Shown: one piece after another, positions 43,097 to 50,933 of the stretch
Layout of the letters: each line of letters begins with the position of its first letter
Position numbering within the stretch: position 1 is the first letter of the stretch
Assembly (NCBI GenBank): GCA_910577195.1
Contig: CAJTLP010000001.1
Span: 186,001-250,000 of the forward strand
Reading direction: 5' to 3'
Source of the DNA: an uncultured Eubacterium sp.
GTDB lineage: Bacteria > Bacillota > Clostridia > Oscillospirales > Acutalibacteraceae
Length of the DNA stretch: 64,000 nucleotides
Program-made: the position numbers and the translations under genes
The notes under the pieces: model-generated
Told to the model about the DNA's origin: nothing
The model's database searches: none
What the model saw: the letters and a program-made list of their open reading frames with translations, nothing else

Positions 43097-43923
43097 TATC
43101 CGATTTCTTCCTTTATCTTATTACCCTTTTCCATTAAATCGTGAAGTGAAGAAGCATCCGCATTAACTATGCTGTACTTGAACTTCATAAGATTTGATAC
43201 AAGATCATCAATCTCACGCACCAGCGCATCCTTATTATCAATAAACAGCTCCGTCCACATATCAGCATTGATTCTTGCAACCCTGCTGACATCACGATAG
43301 CTTCCTGCAGAATAACCTGCATGGTAAGGAGCTAAAGGTGAAAGCACATATGAGCACGCCAGCACGTGTGCAATCTGTGATGTAAAAGCAATCATTTCAT
43401 CATGATGCTCAGGAGTCGTTACAACTGTGCGGGCAAATCCCATCTCCTGGGCAAGACCAACCAAAGCGTCCGTCTTATTTCGAGGGGTAGCATCATAAGG
43501 TGTACATATAAATGAAGCGTTATCAAAAAGTGTGTCAAGAGAATTATCATATCCACTGACCTCTCGGCCTGCCATTGGATGAGCACCGATATAATAAAAA
43601 TCAAAGTTTTCCTTTTCAAGCTCACGGCATATTTTTGTCTTGATACCACAGGAATCTGTAACAATACTATGCTTTTTAAATAAATCCCTATTATCAAGAA
43701 CAAATGGAATGATTGCCTGAGGATAGAAGTTAATGATAGTTATATCTGCTTGAGGAATAAGCTCATCCAAAGTCCCGCTCTTATCAATAACACCGTCACT
43801 GAGTGCTCTCGCAGTAACGGATTCTGTTCTGTTCCAGCCAAGAACCGTATGTGAAGTATTCTTTTTTAAAGTTTTTGCAAGGCTTGCACCAATCAAGCCG
43901 AGACCGACAATTAAAACATTCAT
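43096..43923 (-). CDS. tyrA: Prephenate dehydrogenase
   Basis: Oxidatively decarboxylates prephenate to 4-hydroxyphenylpyruvate with NAD(P)+. The 275-residue protein has the N-terminal Rossmann motif IVGLGLIGASLAKTLKKN, then the substrate signature YIGAHPMAGREVSGYDNS near residue 118, and LACSYVLSPLAP followed by AGSYRDVSRVARINADMW in the helical domain. No fused ACT or mutase domain, so chorismate mutase activity comes from PheA. It is first in the tyrA-aroBAC-pheA operon behind a strong promoter. Confidence 0.95.
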   Translation of the reverse strand: MNVLIVGLGLIGASLAKTLKKNTSHTVLGWNRTESVTARALSDGVIDKSGTLDELIPQADITIINFYPQAIIPFVLDNRDLFKKHSIVTDSCGIKTKICRELEKENFDFYYIGAHPMAGREVSGYDNSLDTLFDNASFICTPYDATPRNKTDALVGLAQEMGFARTVVTTPEHHDEMIAFTSQIAHVLACSYVLSPLAPYHAGYSAGSYRDVSRVARINADMWTELFIDNKDALVREIDDLVSNLMKFKYSIVNADASSLHDLMEKGNKIKEEIG

Positions 43924-43955
43924 AGCCGCACCTACACAGATAAATAGTTATATTT

Positions 43956-43984
43956 ATAATAATATATAACTTATAATAAGTCAA
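43956..43984 (-). promoter_or_regulatory. Promoter of the tyrA-aro-pheA-gal operon
   Basis: On the minus strand TTGACT (43984-43979), a 17-base spacer and TATTAT (43961-43956), close to consensus. The start codon of tyrA lies about 30 bases further on, behind GTAGGTG, leaving little room for a leader or attenuator. Confidence 0.75.
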
Positions 43985-44066
43985 ATAACAAAAGGGTAAA
44001 AATAATTTATTTTATTTTTTGTTTATAAATTATTGTTTAGTTTATCAATAATGTACTTAAGATTCC

Positions 44067-44133
44067 GTAGGGGCAGGTTTCCACGCCTGCCCATTTCATA
44101 ATTTTTTGGGAGGGCACGGAGACCCTCCCCTAC
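44067..44133. repeat. Double-hairpin palindromic repeat of the GTAGGGG family
   Basis: The unit opens with GTAGGGG and closes with CCCCTAC. Inside are two hairpins: GGGCAGG/CCTGCCC at 44071-44092, and GGGAGGG/CCCTCCC at 44108-44129, separated by an AT-rich spacer. The copy at 54384-54457 has the same two-hairpin plan. Confidence 0.75.
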
Positions 44134-44150
44134 ACTAAACTATAATTTAA

Positions 44151-44185
44151 CAAAAAAATAAGGCTGCGGATTTCTCCGCAGCCTT
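44151..44185 (-). terminator. Terminator of the surface-protein/peptide operon
   Basis: AAGGCTGCGGA and TCCGCAGCCTT form an eleven-base stem with a four-base loop; on the minus strand TTATTTTTTTG follows, and the stem ends about ten bases after the peptide stop codon. Confidence 0.9.
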
Positions 44186-44194
44186 TTAATTAAT

Positions 44195-44341
44195 TTAATT
44201 GAAATAATCGTTATCGTCACCATCAAGACCAGGACCGTTATCTCCATCGCCTTCTCCGATAAACGATGTCATTACAACATCCTTAGGAGGAAGAGTGTAA
44301 TTACGAATTTCAATCATTGGTTCTTCATAAAACTTTTTCAT
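44195..44341 (-). CDS. 48-residue acidic peptide co-transcribed with the surface protein
   Basis: A 48-codon gene, MKKFYEEPMIEIRN followed by TLPPKDVVMTSF and a tail of Gly/Asp repeats (GEGDGDNGPGLDGDDNDYFN). The ATG follows GGGGGATG, a good ribosome binding site, 18 bases after the stop of the 1577-residue surface protein, and a terminator follows directly. There is no signal peptide. Short peptides of the form MKK-Y-E-P-x-(I/L)-E-I ... D-V-(I/V)-x-T-S ... with Gly/Asp-rich ends are, from my general knowledge, common and unassigned in Clostridia. The shape, a conserved leader-like part and a low-complexity tail, recalls peptide precursors, but no modifying enzyme is in view. I assign no function. 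Confidence 0.72.
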   Translation of the reverse strand: MKKFYEEPMIEIRNYTLPPKDVVMTSFIGEGDGDNGPGLDGDDNDYFN

Positions 44342-44359
44342 AATTTACATCCCCCTTCC

Positions 44360-47300
44360 TTAAAGTCCCTGTGTTGTACCAGCAACAGTCTTTGAATAAA
44401 TCGTCTTAAGATTTCCGTTAGCATCCTTAACGATTGCATAAGCAGCGTAGTCAAAGCTTACTACACGACCATCTGAAGGAGCCCATACATTCTGTACAAA
44501 CTGATTACCTGCATTGTATCTTGAAGCTTTGAAACGAGCAATACCATTCTTACCAACATTCTCAACCTTAAGATCAGAGCCTTGCTGAGATGTGAAGAGA
44601 ATACCAGCCTCAACGATTTCATATCCCTCAGGAAGAGTGAATGTACCAATCATTGAGAACTTTGAAAGCTTGTTGTTGCTATCGTAAACAGGAACAACCT
44701 CATCAAGAACGGATACAGTCGCTACTTCAGGAATTATCATTTCACCGGTTGCAGAATCCATTTCAGCTTCAATTAAGTTACCTGCTCCATCATAGAAGAA
44801 GTAAGTAGCACCATCAGTTACACAAGTTTTAAACTGTTCCAAACTGAATGAAATAATATCAATATTTCTGCATACATTGAATGAATATTCTGTACCATAT
44901 GCAAGAATTACATACTCATCATATTCATCAGTTGACTCAGAAACATAAGCCCAGCAATATGCATCACTTCTTGAAAGTGTGACAAGCTTCTCATATGCAC
45001 ACGAATCTGAATATGCAGCACTGCCATCCCAGAAATTATCCGGTGACTCATAATAATTTACATCAAATCTTGTTGCTGTATCAGCAGTGTAATTTGCGGT
45101 GATTGTCATATTCTCTGTTACCGCAACTGTGTCACCTGCCTGATACCCGCCTTCATAATCTGTGAAAGTATAGAAAGCGTAGTTAGGAGCTGCAGGAACG
45201 GTTACAGAACCATTTGTTGTATACTGAACGTCAAATACTTTACCGTCGTTTGTTGCAAACTTAACAACAAAGCCTTCTTCATTTTCAGCGGCATTTGCTG
45301 TTGTAAGATAAGTATCACCCTTAACGATAAAGCCTAAAGAGCTTGCTGTAAGCATATACTTAGGTTCGCTCTTGGCATTATTTCTTGACGGAGCTGCATA
45401 GCTGTAAGACCATGCTACCTGCTTTGCATTGTCACTGATATCTGCATCCATATCAGAAACATCCTTAGCAAAGTTGCCGTTGCTGTCAACAATTACAGGA
45501 GAACCATATTCAGCAGTACCAACTGCAACATCATTAAGGTAAACAGTGTAAATACGCTTATTAAGGTTGCTTGCGTTAAGAGCATCTCTTAATGCAGCAT
45601 CAACATCTTCCTGACTGCCGAATGTAAGGCCTACTACAGTCACATCACCCACTGTTACATCAGAGGTGTAAGAGAAGTCAAGAGCACCGAGATTGTAAAC
45701 ATCTTCGTCAATACCTGCTTCAGCTTTTGCCTTTTCAACAAGTGCTTTTGCACTTGATACATCAACTGTAGATGGTGTGAGATTTTCAGCAAGTTCAACG
45801 AGTTTAGCAGTTTCAGCATTAATAGCAGCCTGCTCAGTACCCATTGTTGCTGCCTTTTGCTCATCGGTATAAGTGAAATATTTCATCTCACCGATAGCTG
45901 TATTCAGTGCCTGTAAATCAGCAGTTGTGTAAGTTTCATCTGTGAGCTTACCAAGCAGAGTAGCCTTTGCATTGTTATAAGCAATGAAGTCTGCAAGGTT
46001 AGACTCACTGTCATAAACTGCAGTGAAAGTAGTATCAATAATGATAGCTGCATTTACATCAAATGCCGGAGACCATTCTTTGAATGTATACTTATATGCA
46101 CCGTCAGCAGAAATCCACTGAGGAGTAGAAATTGCATTAACCTCATCTGCATACTCTGAAAGAGAATGACCGGGTGTAACATTAATTACAGTCGAAGCAT
46201 CTGTACCGTCTGCATTCTTATAATTGAATGTAACAGCTAATTTCTTAAGCTCAAGAGCCTGATAAGCATCCCAAAGGTTTGTATATCTTGTCTTACAACG
46301 ATCAACAATCGTATTTGATGTCATTGTAGCATTGTTGTAATCCAATTCTTCCTGAGCCTTGCTTAAAGCATCTGTAAAATTCTTTAATGAAACATCAGTA
46401 TATTTTGCAGAATCGGTTTTCAGAAGATTATTACACATATTGATAAGATCAACAAGATAAGAAATATCAATTACCTCAACCTGTGTATAAATCTTTTCAT
46501 TATTTGTAACGGATGTGAATCTTTCATAACCGGAAACTGCTGTCATATTCTGAACATTACGGAAAACTACAGCTGAAAAATTCGTACGCATAACGTAATT
46601 TGTAACCGTAATCGGTGTAGTACTTGCAGTAAGTTCAGGAGCATTTGTAGCAGGGAGAGTAAGCGTCATATCCGCATTAACATAGGTCTCAGCAAGATCA
46701 TTATTTGATGTTCTTGCAAATACACCGCCTCTACCCGGATCACTTGAAACACCGTCTGTAGTGCCAAGTATCGTTGTTAAATCAGTTGCATTTGCAGTAG
46801 CTTCGTCTTTAATCTCAGTACCATCCTGGAGAGTTATAATACGAGGGCAGTCATTATTATCGCTTCTGCCGGCATATGTGAGTCTTTCAAGAGCAAAAGT
46901 TGAATTACCGTTTGCAGCGTATGTCAGACAACCCGGATAAGCTGCTTTCTGCTCATCTGTAAGTGCAGGCGGTTTTGAAGAAGAACCTGAGTATCCATTG
47001 ATAAAGCCTGTCTTTGCGTCATCACCAGCATTAATATTGATACTATCAAGCATATTATTGGCAAGCGGCGTGCTTGAACCATTTTTAATACCGGAAAGCA
47101 TCTTAATCGTTGCTGAACCATAGGTTGTGTTAAGAGCTTCATGCGTCTTTCTGAACACAACCGCTTTATTTGTATAAGAGAAACCTACACCGACAGTACC
47201 CTGATCATTTCTGGTCATATCAGTAAGATAATTTATACCATCATTCTTGAATGCCAAACCATTAGGAATAGACATAAATGTTGCTTTACGAGCATTATAT

Positions 47301-49093
47301 GCTGCAACAACTTTTTCAATTTCAGCTACATACTCATTATACTGAGCAGTATAATCTGTTAAATCAGTCATACCTGCTTTGGCAATATACTCATTTGCCT
47401 TATTGATAGCAGTCTGAATATCACCGTAGTTTGAATAATCTTCCGGATTAAGTGCAGCCGCAAGTGCGATTACATCATTAAGAGAATGTCTGCCGTACTG
47501 AGTAGCTACAACTGAATCAGAATCTATACGGAGTGCCTTAACAGCATTTCCGACAGCTTCAACCTGAGCAGCTACCTTAGCTGTATTCTCATCTGAAAGC
47601 AATAAGGATGATGCAGGATCACCATATTTATTTTCTGCACCCCAAATTGCTTCCTTAGCAGCATAAACTACCTCTGTTGCTGCATTATATGAATCATCAG
47701 TAAAGATATGATCATAAGATTCAAAAGCATTAATCAATGCCATCAGTGCTTCTGTATCAACATGCTGCTCATTTGTCTGAAGAACAAGACCATTCAAAAT
47801 ATCTGCTGCATCCTGAGCACCTGTAGGATTGCCATAGCCATTTCTCATAATAGCCATAGCATTCTCATAAGCTGTTTTAAGTTCAGCATATAATGCATCA
47901 GTAAGACCATTGTTTACGCCATTATTGTATGCAGCCATTTTTGCATCCATAGCTCTTCTGAGGTTCTGATAATTCTGAGAATCCTTTGTAGGGGTAACAG
48001 CAAGACCATTTGCCGCTGCCTGAATCTCATTCGCACACTCTGTTGCTCTGTTACCGGAAGTGAAGTAGCTGTTCGGATCAAGAGAAGTAGCTCTGTCAAA
48101 TGCTGCACAAAGAGCAGCCATACCGCCCTGTGTGTAATCACTTACATGTAAATTGAGTCTGTCAGTATTATTTGCAATTGCATCAACAAGAATCTTGTAG
48201 TTTACAATTTGGATTTTTGTACCGAGATTCATAGTTGCTGTTGCACTGTTATGATCCTGTCCGAATAACCAATCTGTTGAATCGATTGTAGTCAATGCTG
48301 TTGTAGGTGTACCTGTATAATACATCGTATTACTGTATGAACGCTTTGTACTATTATTATCACAGGTCATACTTCCTGTCCATGTATTATCGGAATAACC
48401 TATCTGATAATTTGTTGCAGTTGACCAAACGAAGCCATCTGAATAACCCTTCCAATAATCTTTGAATGCAAGATTTCCGGTTGTAGTATACATAACACGA
48501 GGCTGGGTCTTATATCTTTTATTAGTGTTAGCATAGCCGGAAATAACAGGCATAGATGAAGTACTGCCATCATAAAGCAATACCGTTTCAGGATAATAAA
48601 TATAACCGAAACAACCATATTTTAACGCACCGCTCAACTTACCTGCTTCTACACCTACAGAGTAATCCGTAGCAGCGGAACCATCAGCATAAAGCAAGTT
48701 GGTATAAGCATCTGAAGGAACTGTCGATGAGCCGATTCTGGCAACACCATTTCCCTTATATGCTGTAAACTCACCCATATTGGCAATAGCTGTTGTAAGA
48801 GCATCAGCCTTACCTTCAAGTGCATTTGATACACCGCCGTAAATGTATGAATCAACTGCTTTCTGAGCATCAACGTAAGCATTATACGCTGCGGACATAT
48901 TGGTATAAAGCTTACCGTCCATCTTCTTTTCGTAAGCTGTCATTGCATCTGTCACTTCAATTACAGCCGGATCCTTTGCTGCATCAATATCCGCACTGAC
49001 ATCAAAAGCAAATACAGACACAGGAACTGATGTGATAATCATCAGAACTGCAAGAAGAACAGATAAAATTCTTTTTGAAACTTTTGTCTTCAT
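44360..49093 (-). CDS. Large secreted cell-surface protein with helical and InlB/MucBP-like domains
   Basis: A 1577-residue exported protein. The signal peptide is clear: basic MKTKVSKR, hydrophobic core, and a likely cleavage after VFA at residue 29. The N-terminal part (~30-320) is Tyr/Ser/Thr-rich; ~320-680 carries FIVAR-like helical bundles (AYENAMAIMRNGYG, AINKANEYIAKAG). Two beta-repeat domains of the InlB B-repeat/MucBP kind are at about 950-1030 (VTFNYKNADGTD...FKEWSPAFDV...FTAVYDSE) and 1277-1335 (GKVFDVQYTTNGSVTVPAAP...ITANYTAD). No LPxTG, SLH or dockerin motif is seen, so anchoring is unknown. It likely acts in adhesion or matrix binding. A promoter, a structured leader and a downstream acidic peptide complete the operon. 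Confidence 0.82.
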   Translation of the reverse strand: MKTKVSKRILSVLLAVLMIITSVPVSVFAFDVSADIDAAKDPAVIEVTDAMTAYEKKMDGKLYTNMSAAYNAYVDAQKAVDSYIYGGVSNALEGKADALTTAIANMGEFTAYKGNGVARIGSSTVPSDAYTNLLYADGSAATDYSVGVEAGKLSGALKYGCFGYIYYPETVLLYDGSTSSMPVISGYANTNKRYKTQPRVMYTTTGNLAFKDYWKGYSDGFVWSTATNYQIGYSDNTWTGSMTCDNNSTKRSYSNTMYYTGTPTTALTTIDSTDWLFGQDHNSATATMNLGTKIQIVNYKILVDAIANNTDRLNLHVSDYTQGGMAALCAAFDRATSLDPNSYFTSGNRATECANEIQAAANGLAVTPTKDSQNYQNLRRAMDAKMAAYNNGVNNGLTDALYAELKTAYENAMAIMRNGYGNPTGAQDAADILNGLVLQTNEQHVDTEALMALINAFESYDHIFTDDSYNAATEVVYAAKEAIWGAENKYGDPASSLLLSDENTAKVAAQVEAVGNAVKALRIDSDSVVATQYGRHSLNDVIALAAALNPEDYSNYGDIQTAINKANEYIAKAGMTDLTDYTAQYNEYVAEIEKVVAAYNARKATFMSIPNGLAFKNDGINYLTDMTRNDQGTVGVGFSYTNKAVVFRKTHEALNTTYGSATIKMLSGIKNGSSTPLANNMLDSININAGDDAKTGFINGYSGSSSKPPALTDEQKAAYPGCLTYAANGNSTFALERLTYAGRSDNNDCPRIITLQDGTEIKDEATANATDLTTILGTTDGVSSDPGRGGVFARTSNNDLAETYVNADMTLTLPATNAPELTASTTPITVTNYVMRTNFSAVVFRNVQNMTAVSGYERFTSVTNNEKIYTQVEVIDISYLVDLINMCNNLLKTDSAKYTDVSLKNFTDALSKAQEELDYNNATMTSNTIVDRCKTRYTNLWDAYQALELKKLAVTFNYKNADGTDASTVINVTPGHSLSEYADEVNAISTPQWISADGAYKYTFKEWSPAFDVNAAIIIDTTFTAVYDSESNLADFIAYNNAKATLLGKLTDETYTTADLQALNTAIGEMKYFTYTDEQKAATMGTEQAAINAETAKLVELAENLTPSTVDVSSAKALVEKAKAEAGIDEDVYNLGALDFSYTSDVTVGDVTVVGLTFGSQEDVDAALRDALNASNLNKRIYTVYLNDVAVGTAEYGSPVIVDSNGNFAKDVSDMDADISDNAKQVAWSYSYAAPSRNNAKSEPKYMLTASSLGFIVKGDTYLTTANAAENEEGFVVKFATNDGKVFDVQYTTNGSVTVPAAPNYAFYTFTDYEGGYQAGDTVAVTENMTITANYTADTATRFDVNYYESPDNFWDGSAAYSDSCAYEKLVTLSRSDAYCWAYVSESTDEYDEYVILAYGTEYSFNVCRNIDIISFSLEQFKTCVTDGATYFFYDGAGNLIEAEMDSATGEMIIPEVATVSVLDEVVPVYDSNNKLSKFSMIGTFTLPEGYEIVEAGILFTSQQGSDLKVENVGKNGIARFKASRYNAGNQFVQNVWAPSDGRVVSFDYAAYAIVKDANGNLKTIYSKTVAGTTQGL

Positions 49094-49253
49094 ATCATTG
49101 ATTCCTCCTAATCAATTTACCCCTCAGCCAAAGGCAAAAACCTTATAGACGCCTGCATTTCTGACCCAAATTCAGCACCTGATAATTGCCCAAAGCATAG
49201 AGCATTTAAAGATGAAATGGGTACAATACGCCCACTTCGCCCTTTTATATACA
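49094..49253 (-). other. Predicted structured 5' leader of the surface-protein mRNA
   Basis: From the predicted transcription start near 49252 to the ATG lie about 160 bases with no convincing reading frame of their own. GAAGUGGG pairs with CCCAUUUC (8 bp), UGCUC with GGGCA, CUGA with UCAG, and AAGG with CCUU. The order of several small stems is suggestive of a regulatory leader. It does not match the c-di-GMP, cobalamin, glycine or fluoride classes as I know them. Confidence 0.4.
49097..49116 (-). promoter_or_regulatory. Hairpin displaying the Shine-Dalgarno of the surface-protein gene
   Basis: ATTGATT and AATCAAT form a perfect seven-base stem whose six-base loop is AGGAGG, the ribosome binding site, four bases before the ATG. 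A looped-out site stays accessible but can be switched by pairing with the leader. Confidence 0.55.
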
Positions 49254-49258
49254 ATAGC

Positions 49259-49288
49259 ATAATAGCACAATAAAAATGCCTTGTCAAT
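49259..49288 (-). promoter_or_regulatory. Promoter of the surface-protein operon
   Basis: TTGACA at 49288-49283 and TATTAT at 49264-49259, 18-base spacer; the -35 is a full consensus match. Confidence 0.7.
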
Positions 49289-49386
49289 AAGATTTTAACA
49301 ATAAAATACGACATAATGTTTACAAAATTTTTACAAAATAATTTATGGACAAATCAGATGATTTTGTTGTTTTTCGTGTATATTTC

Positions 49387-49411
49387 AGAGGGCGCAGAGA
49401 CCATCCTTCTA
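49387..49411 (+). repeat. Degenerate half of a GTAGGGG-family repeat
   Basis: AGGGCGCAGAGACC followed by ATCCTTCTAC matches, with several changes, the second hairpin of the copies at 44.1 and 54.4 kb (AGGGCACRGAGACCCTCCCCTAC). The inverted symmetry is largely lost. The rest of the 49317-49502 gap is AT-rich with no gene. Confidence 0.55.
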
Positions 49412-49502
49412 CGAAAGAAAGCATCTTCTTTTGTAAGTTTATACAATTTATGCGTATATTTAGTGTATTTTTTGAATATTTATACAAAGTTGACAAAAAG
49501 GG

Positions 49503-49531
49503 TTGAAAAGCGAAGCAACACTTATTATAAT
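49503..49531 (+). promoter_or_regulatory. Promoter of argG
   Basis: TTGAAA at 49503-49508, a 17-base spacer and TATAAT at 49526-49531. A second TTGACA at 49489-49494 is not spaced for this -10. No clear ArgR box was found by eye. Confidence 0.65.
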
Positions 49532-49568
49532 GTATATCAGTTAGTAATTATTTAAGGAGATATACATT

Positions 49569-50801
49569 ATGGCAAAGGAAATAAAAAAGGTTGTTCTTGC
49601 CTACTCAGGCGGACTTGACACCTCAATCATTATTCCATGGCTTAAGGAAAACTACAATAACTGTGAGGTAATCGCAGTATCCGGTGACGTTGGTCAGGGT
49701 ACCGAGCTTGACGGACTTGAAGAAAAAGCAATTGCAACAGGTGCATCAAAGCTTTATGTACTTGATTTAAAAGACGAGTATGTTGAGGACTACATCTGGC
49801 CTTGTCTTAAGGCAGGCGCCGATTACGAAACATATCTTCTCGGCACATCACACGCTCGTCCATGTATTGCAAAGGGTCTTGCTGAAATCGCAATCAAAGA
49901 AGGCGCTGACGCAATCTGTCACGGCTGCACCGGCAAGGGTAATGACCAGGTAAGATTTGAGCTTACCCTCAAGGCTTTCGCTCCACAGATGGAGATTATC
50001 GCTCCTTGGAGAACATGGGACATCAAGTCACGTGAGGAAGAAATTGACTACGCTGAGGCTCACAACATTCCTCTTAAGATAAACCGTGAAACAAACTATT
50101 CAAAGGATAAGAACGTTTGGCACCTTTCACACGAGGGTCTTGACCTTGAGGACCCTGCAAATGAGCCAATGTATTCAAAGGAAGGCTTCCTCGAGCTGGG
50201 TGTTGCTCCTGAGCAGGCACCGGACGAGCCTACCTATGTTACAATTCATTTTGAACAGGGTGTACCTACCTCAATTGACGGTGAAGAAATGAAGGCACTT
50301 GCTATTGTTGAAAAGCTCAATGAGCTTGGCGGTGCGAATGGTATTGGTCTTCTTGACATTGTTGAAAACCGTCTCGTTGGTATGAAGAGCAGAGGTGTTT
50401 ATGAGACACCGGGCGGTGCAATCCTTTACAAGGCACACGAGCTTCTTGAAATGATTACACTTGACCGTGAAACTTCACACTACAAAAAGCTTGTTGCTCA
50501 GAAATTCGGTGAGCTTGTTTACAACGGCTTATGGTTCACTCCTCTCAGAGAGGCTCTCTCTGCTTTCGTTGACAAGACGCAGGAAACGGTTACAGGTGAT
50601 GTTAAGCTGAAATTATATAAAGGTAATATCATCAATGCAGGTATAACCTCTCCATATACTCTTTATGATGAAAACATTGCCTCCTTCGGTGAGGACGGCG
50701 GAGCTTACAACCAGGCTGACTCAGCAGGATTCATCAACCTCTTCGGTTTATCCATCAAGGTTAAAGCACTCCTTGACGCACAGAGAGAGGATAAAGAATA
50801 A
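49569..50801 (+). CDS. argG: Argininosuccinate synthase
   Basis: ATP-dependent joining of citrulline and aspartate in arginine synthesis. The 410-residue protein has the N-type ATP pyrophosphatase loop AYSGGLDTS at residues 11-19, GDVGQGTELDGLEEKA, TSHARPCIAKGLAEIA, HGCTGKGNDQVRFELT and KSRGVYETPGGAIL, all family signatures. The ATG follows AAGGAG. Its codon choice is noticeably richer in C-ending codons and CTT/GTT than the neighbours, consistent with high expression. argH follows after a gap that holds two palindromic repeats. Confidence 0.98.
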   Translation: MAKEIKKVVLAYSGGLDTSIIIPWLKENYNNCEVIAVSGDVGQGTELDGLEEKAIATGASKLYVLDLKDEYVEDYIWPCLKAGADYETYLLGTSHARPCIAKGLAEIAIKEGADAICHGCTGKGNDQVRFELTLKAFAPQMEIIAPWRTWDIKSREEEIDYAEAHNIPLKINRETNYSKDKNVWHLSHEGLDLEDPANEPMYSKEGFLELGVAPEQAPDEPTYVTIHFEQGVPTSIDGEEMKALAIVEKLNELGGANGIGLLDIVENRLVGMKSRGVYETPGGAILYKAHELLEMITLDRETSHYKKLVAQKFGELVYNGLWFTPLREALSAFVDKTQETVTGDVKLKLYKGNIINAGITSPYTLYDENIASFGEDGGAYNQADSAGFINLFGLSIKVKALLDAQREDKE

Positions 50802-50828
50802 TTCTTTCAAAAGCTTTATTGAAATGCA

Positions 50829-50858
50829 GTAAGGGTCGTCGAGGACGCCGACCCCTAC
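50829..50858. repeat. Single-hairpin GTAGGGG-family repeat after argG
   Basis: GTAAGGGTCG ... CGACCCCTAC, a 30-bp imperfect palindrome 28 bases after the argG stop; it may also act as a weak transcription or mRNA-stability element between argG and argH. Confidence 0.7.
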
Positions 50859-50884
50859 CAAGTTCGGATAGTTGTATAAAAATT

Positions 50885-50909
50885 GTAAGGGCGGATTCAA
50901 TATCCGCCC
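50885..50909. repeat. Single-hairpin GTAGGGG-family repeat before argH
   Basis: GTAAGGGCGGAT then ATCCGCCC with a short loop, followed by ATTTCATA, the same flank seen after the first hairpin at 44.09 kb. It ends 25 bases before the argH ATG. Confidence 0.7.
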
Positions 50910-50933
50910 ATTTCATACAGAAAAGGTGATTTT

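Noticed and set aside
49117..49314. 65-residue minus-strand frame upstream of the surface protein
   Set aside because: It spans the -35/-10 elements and the leader, so its start would lie before transcription begins; no ribosome binding site.
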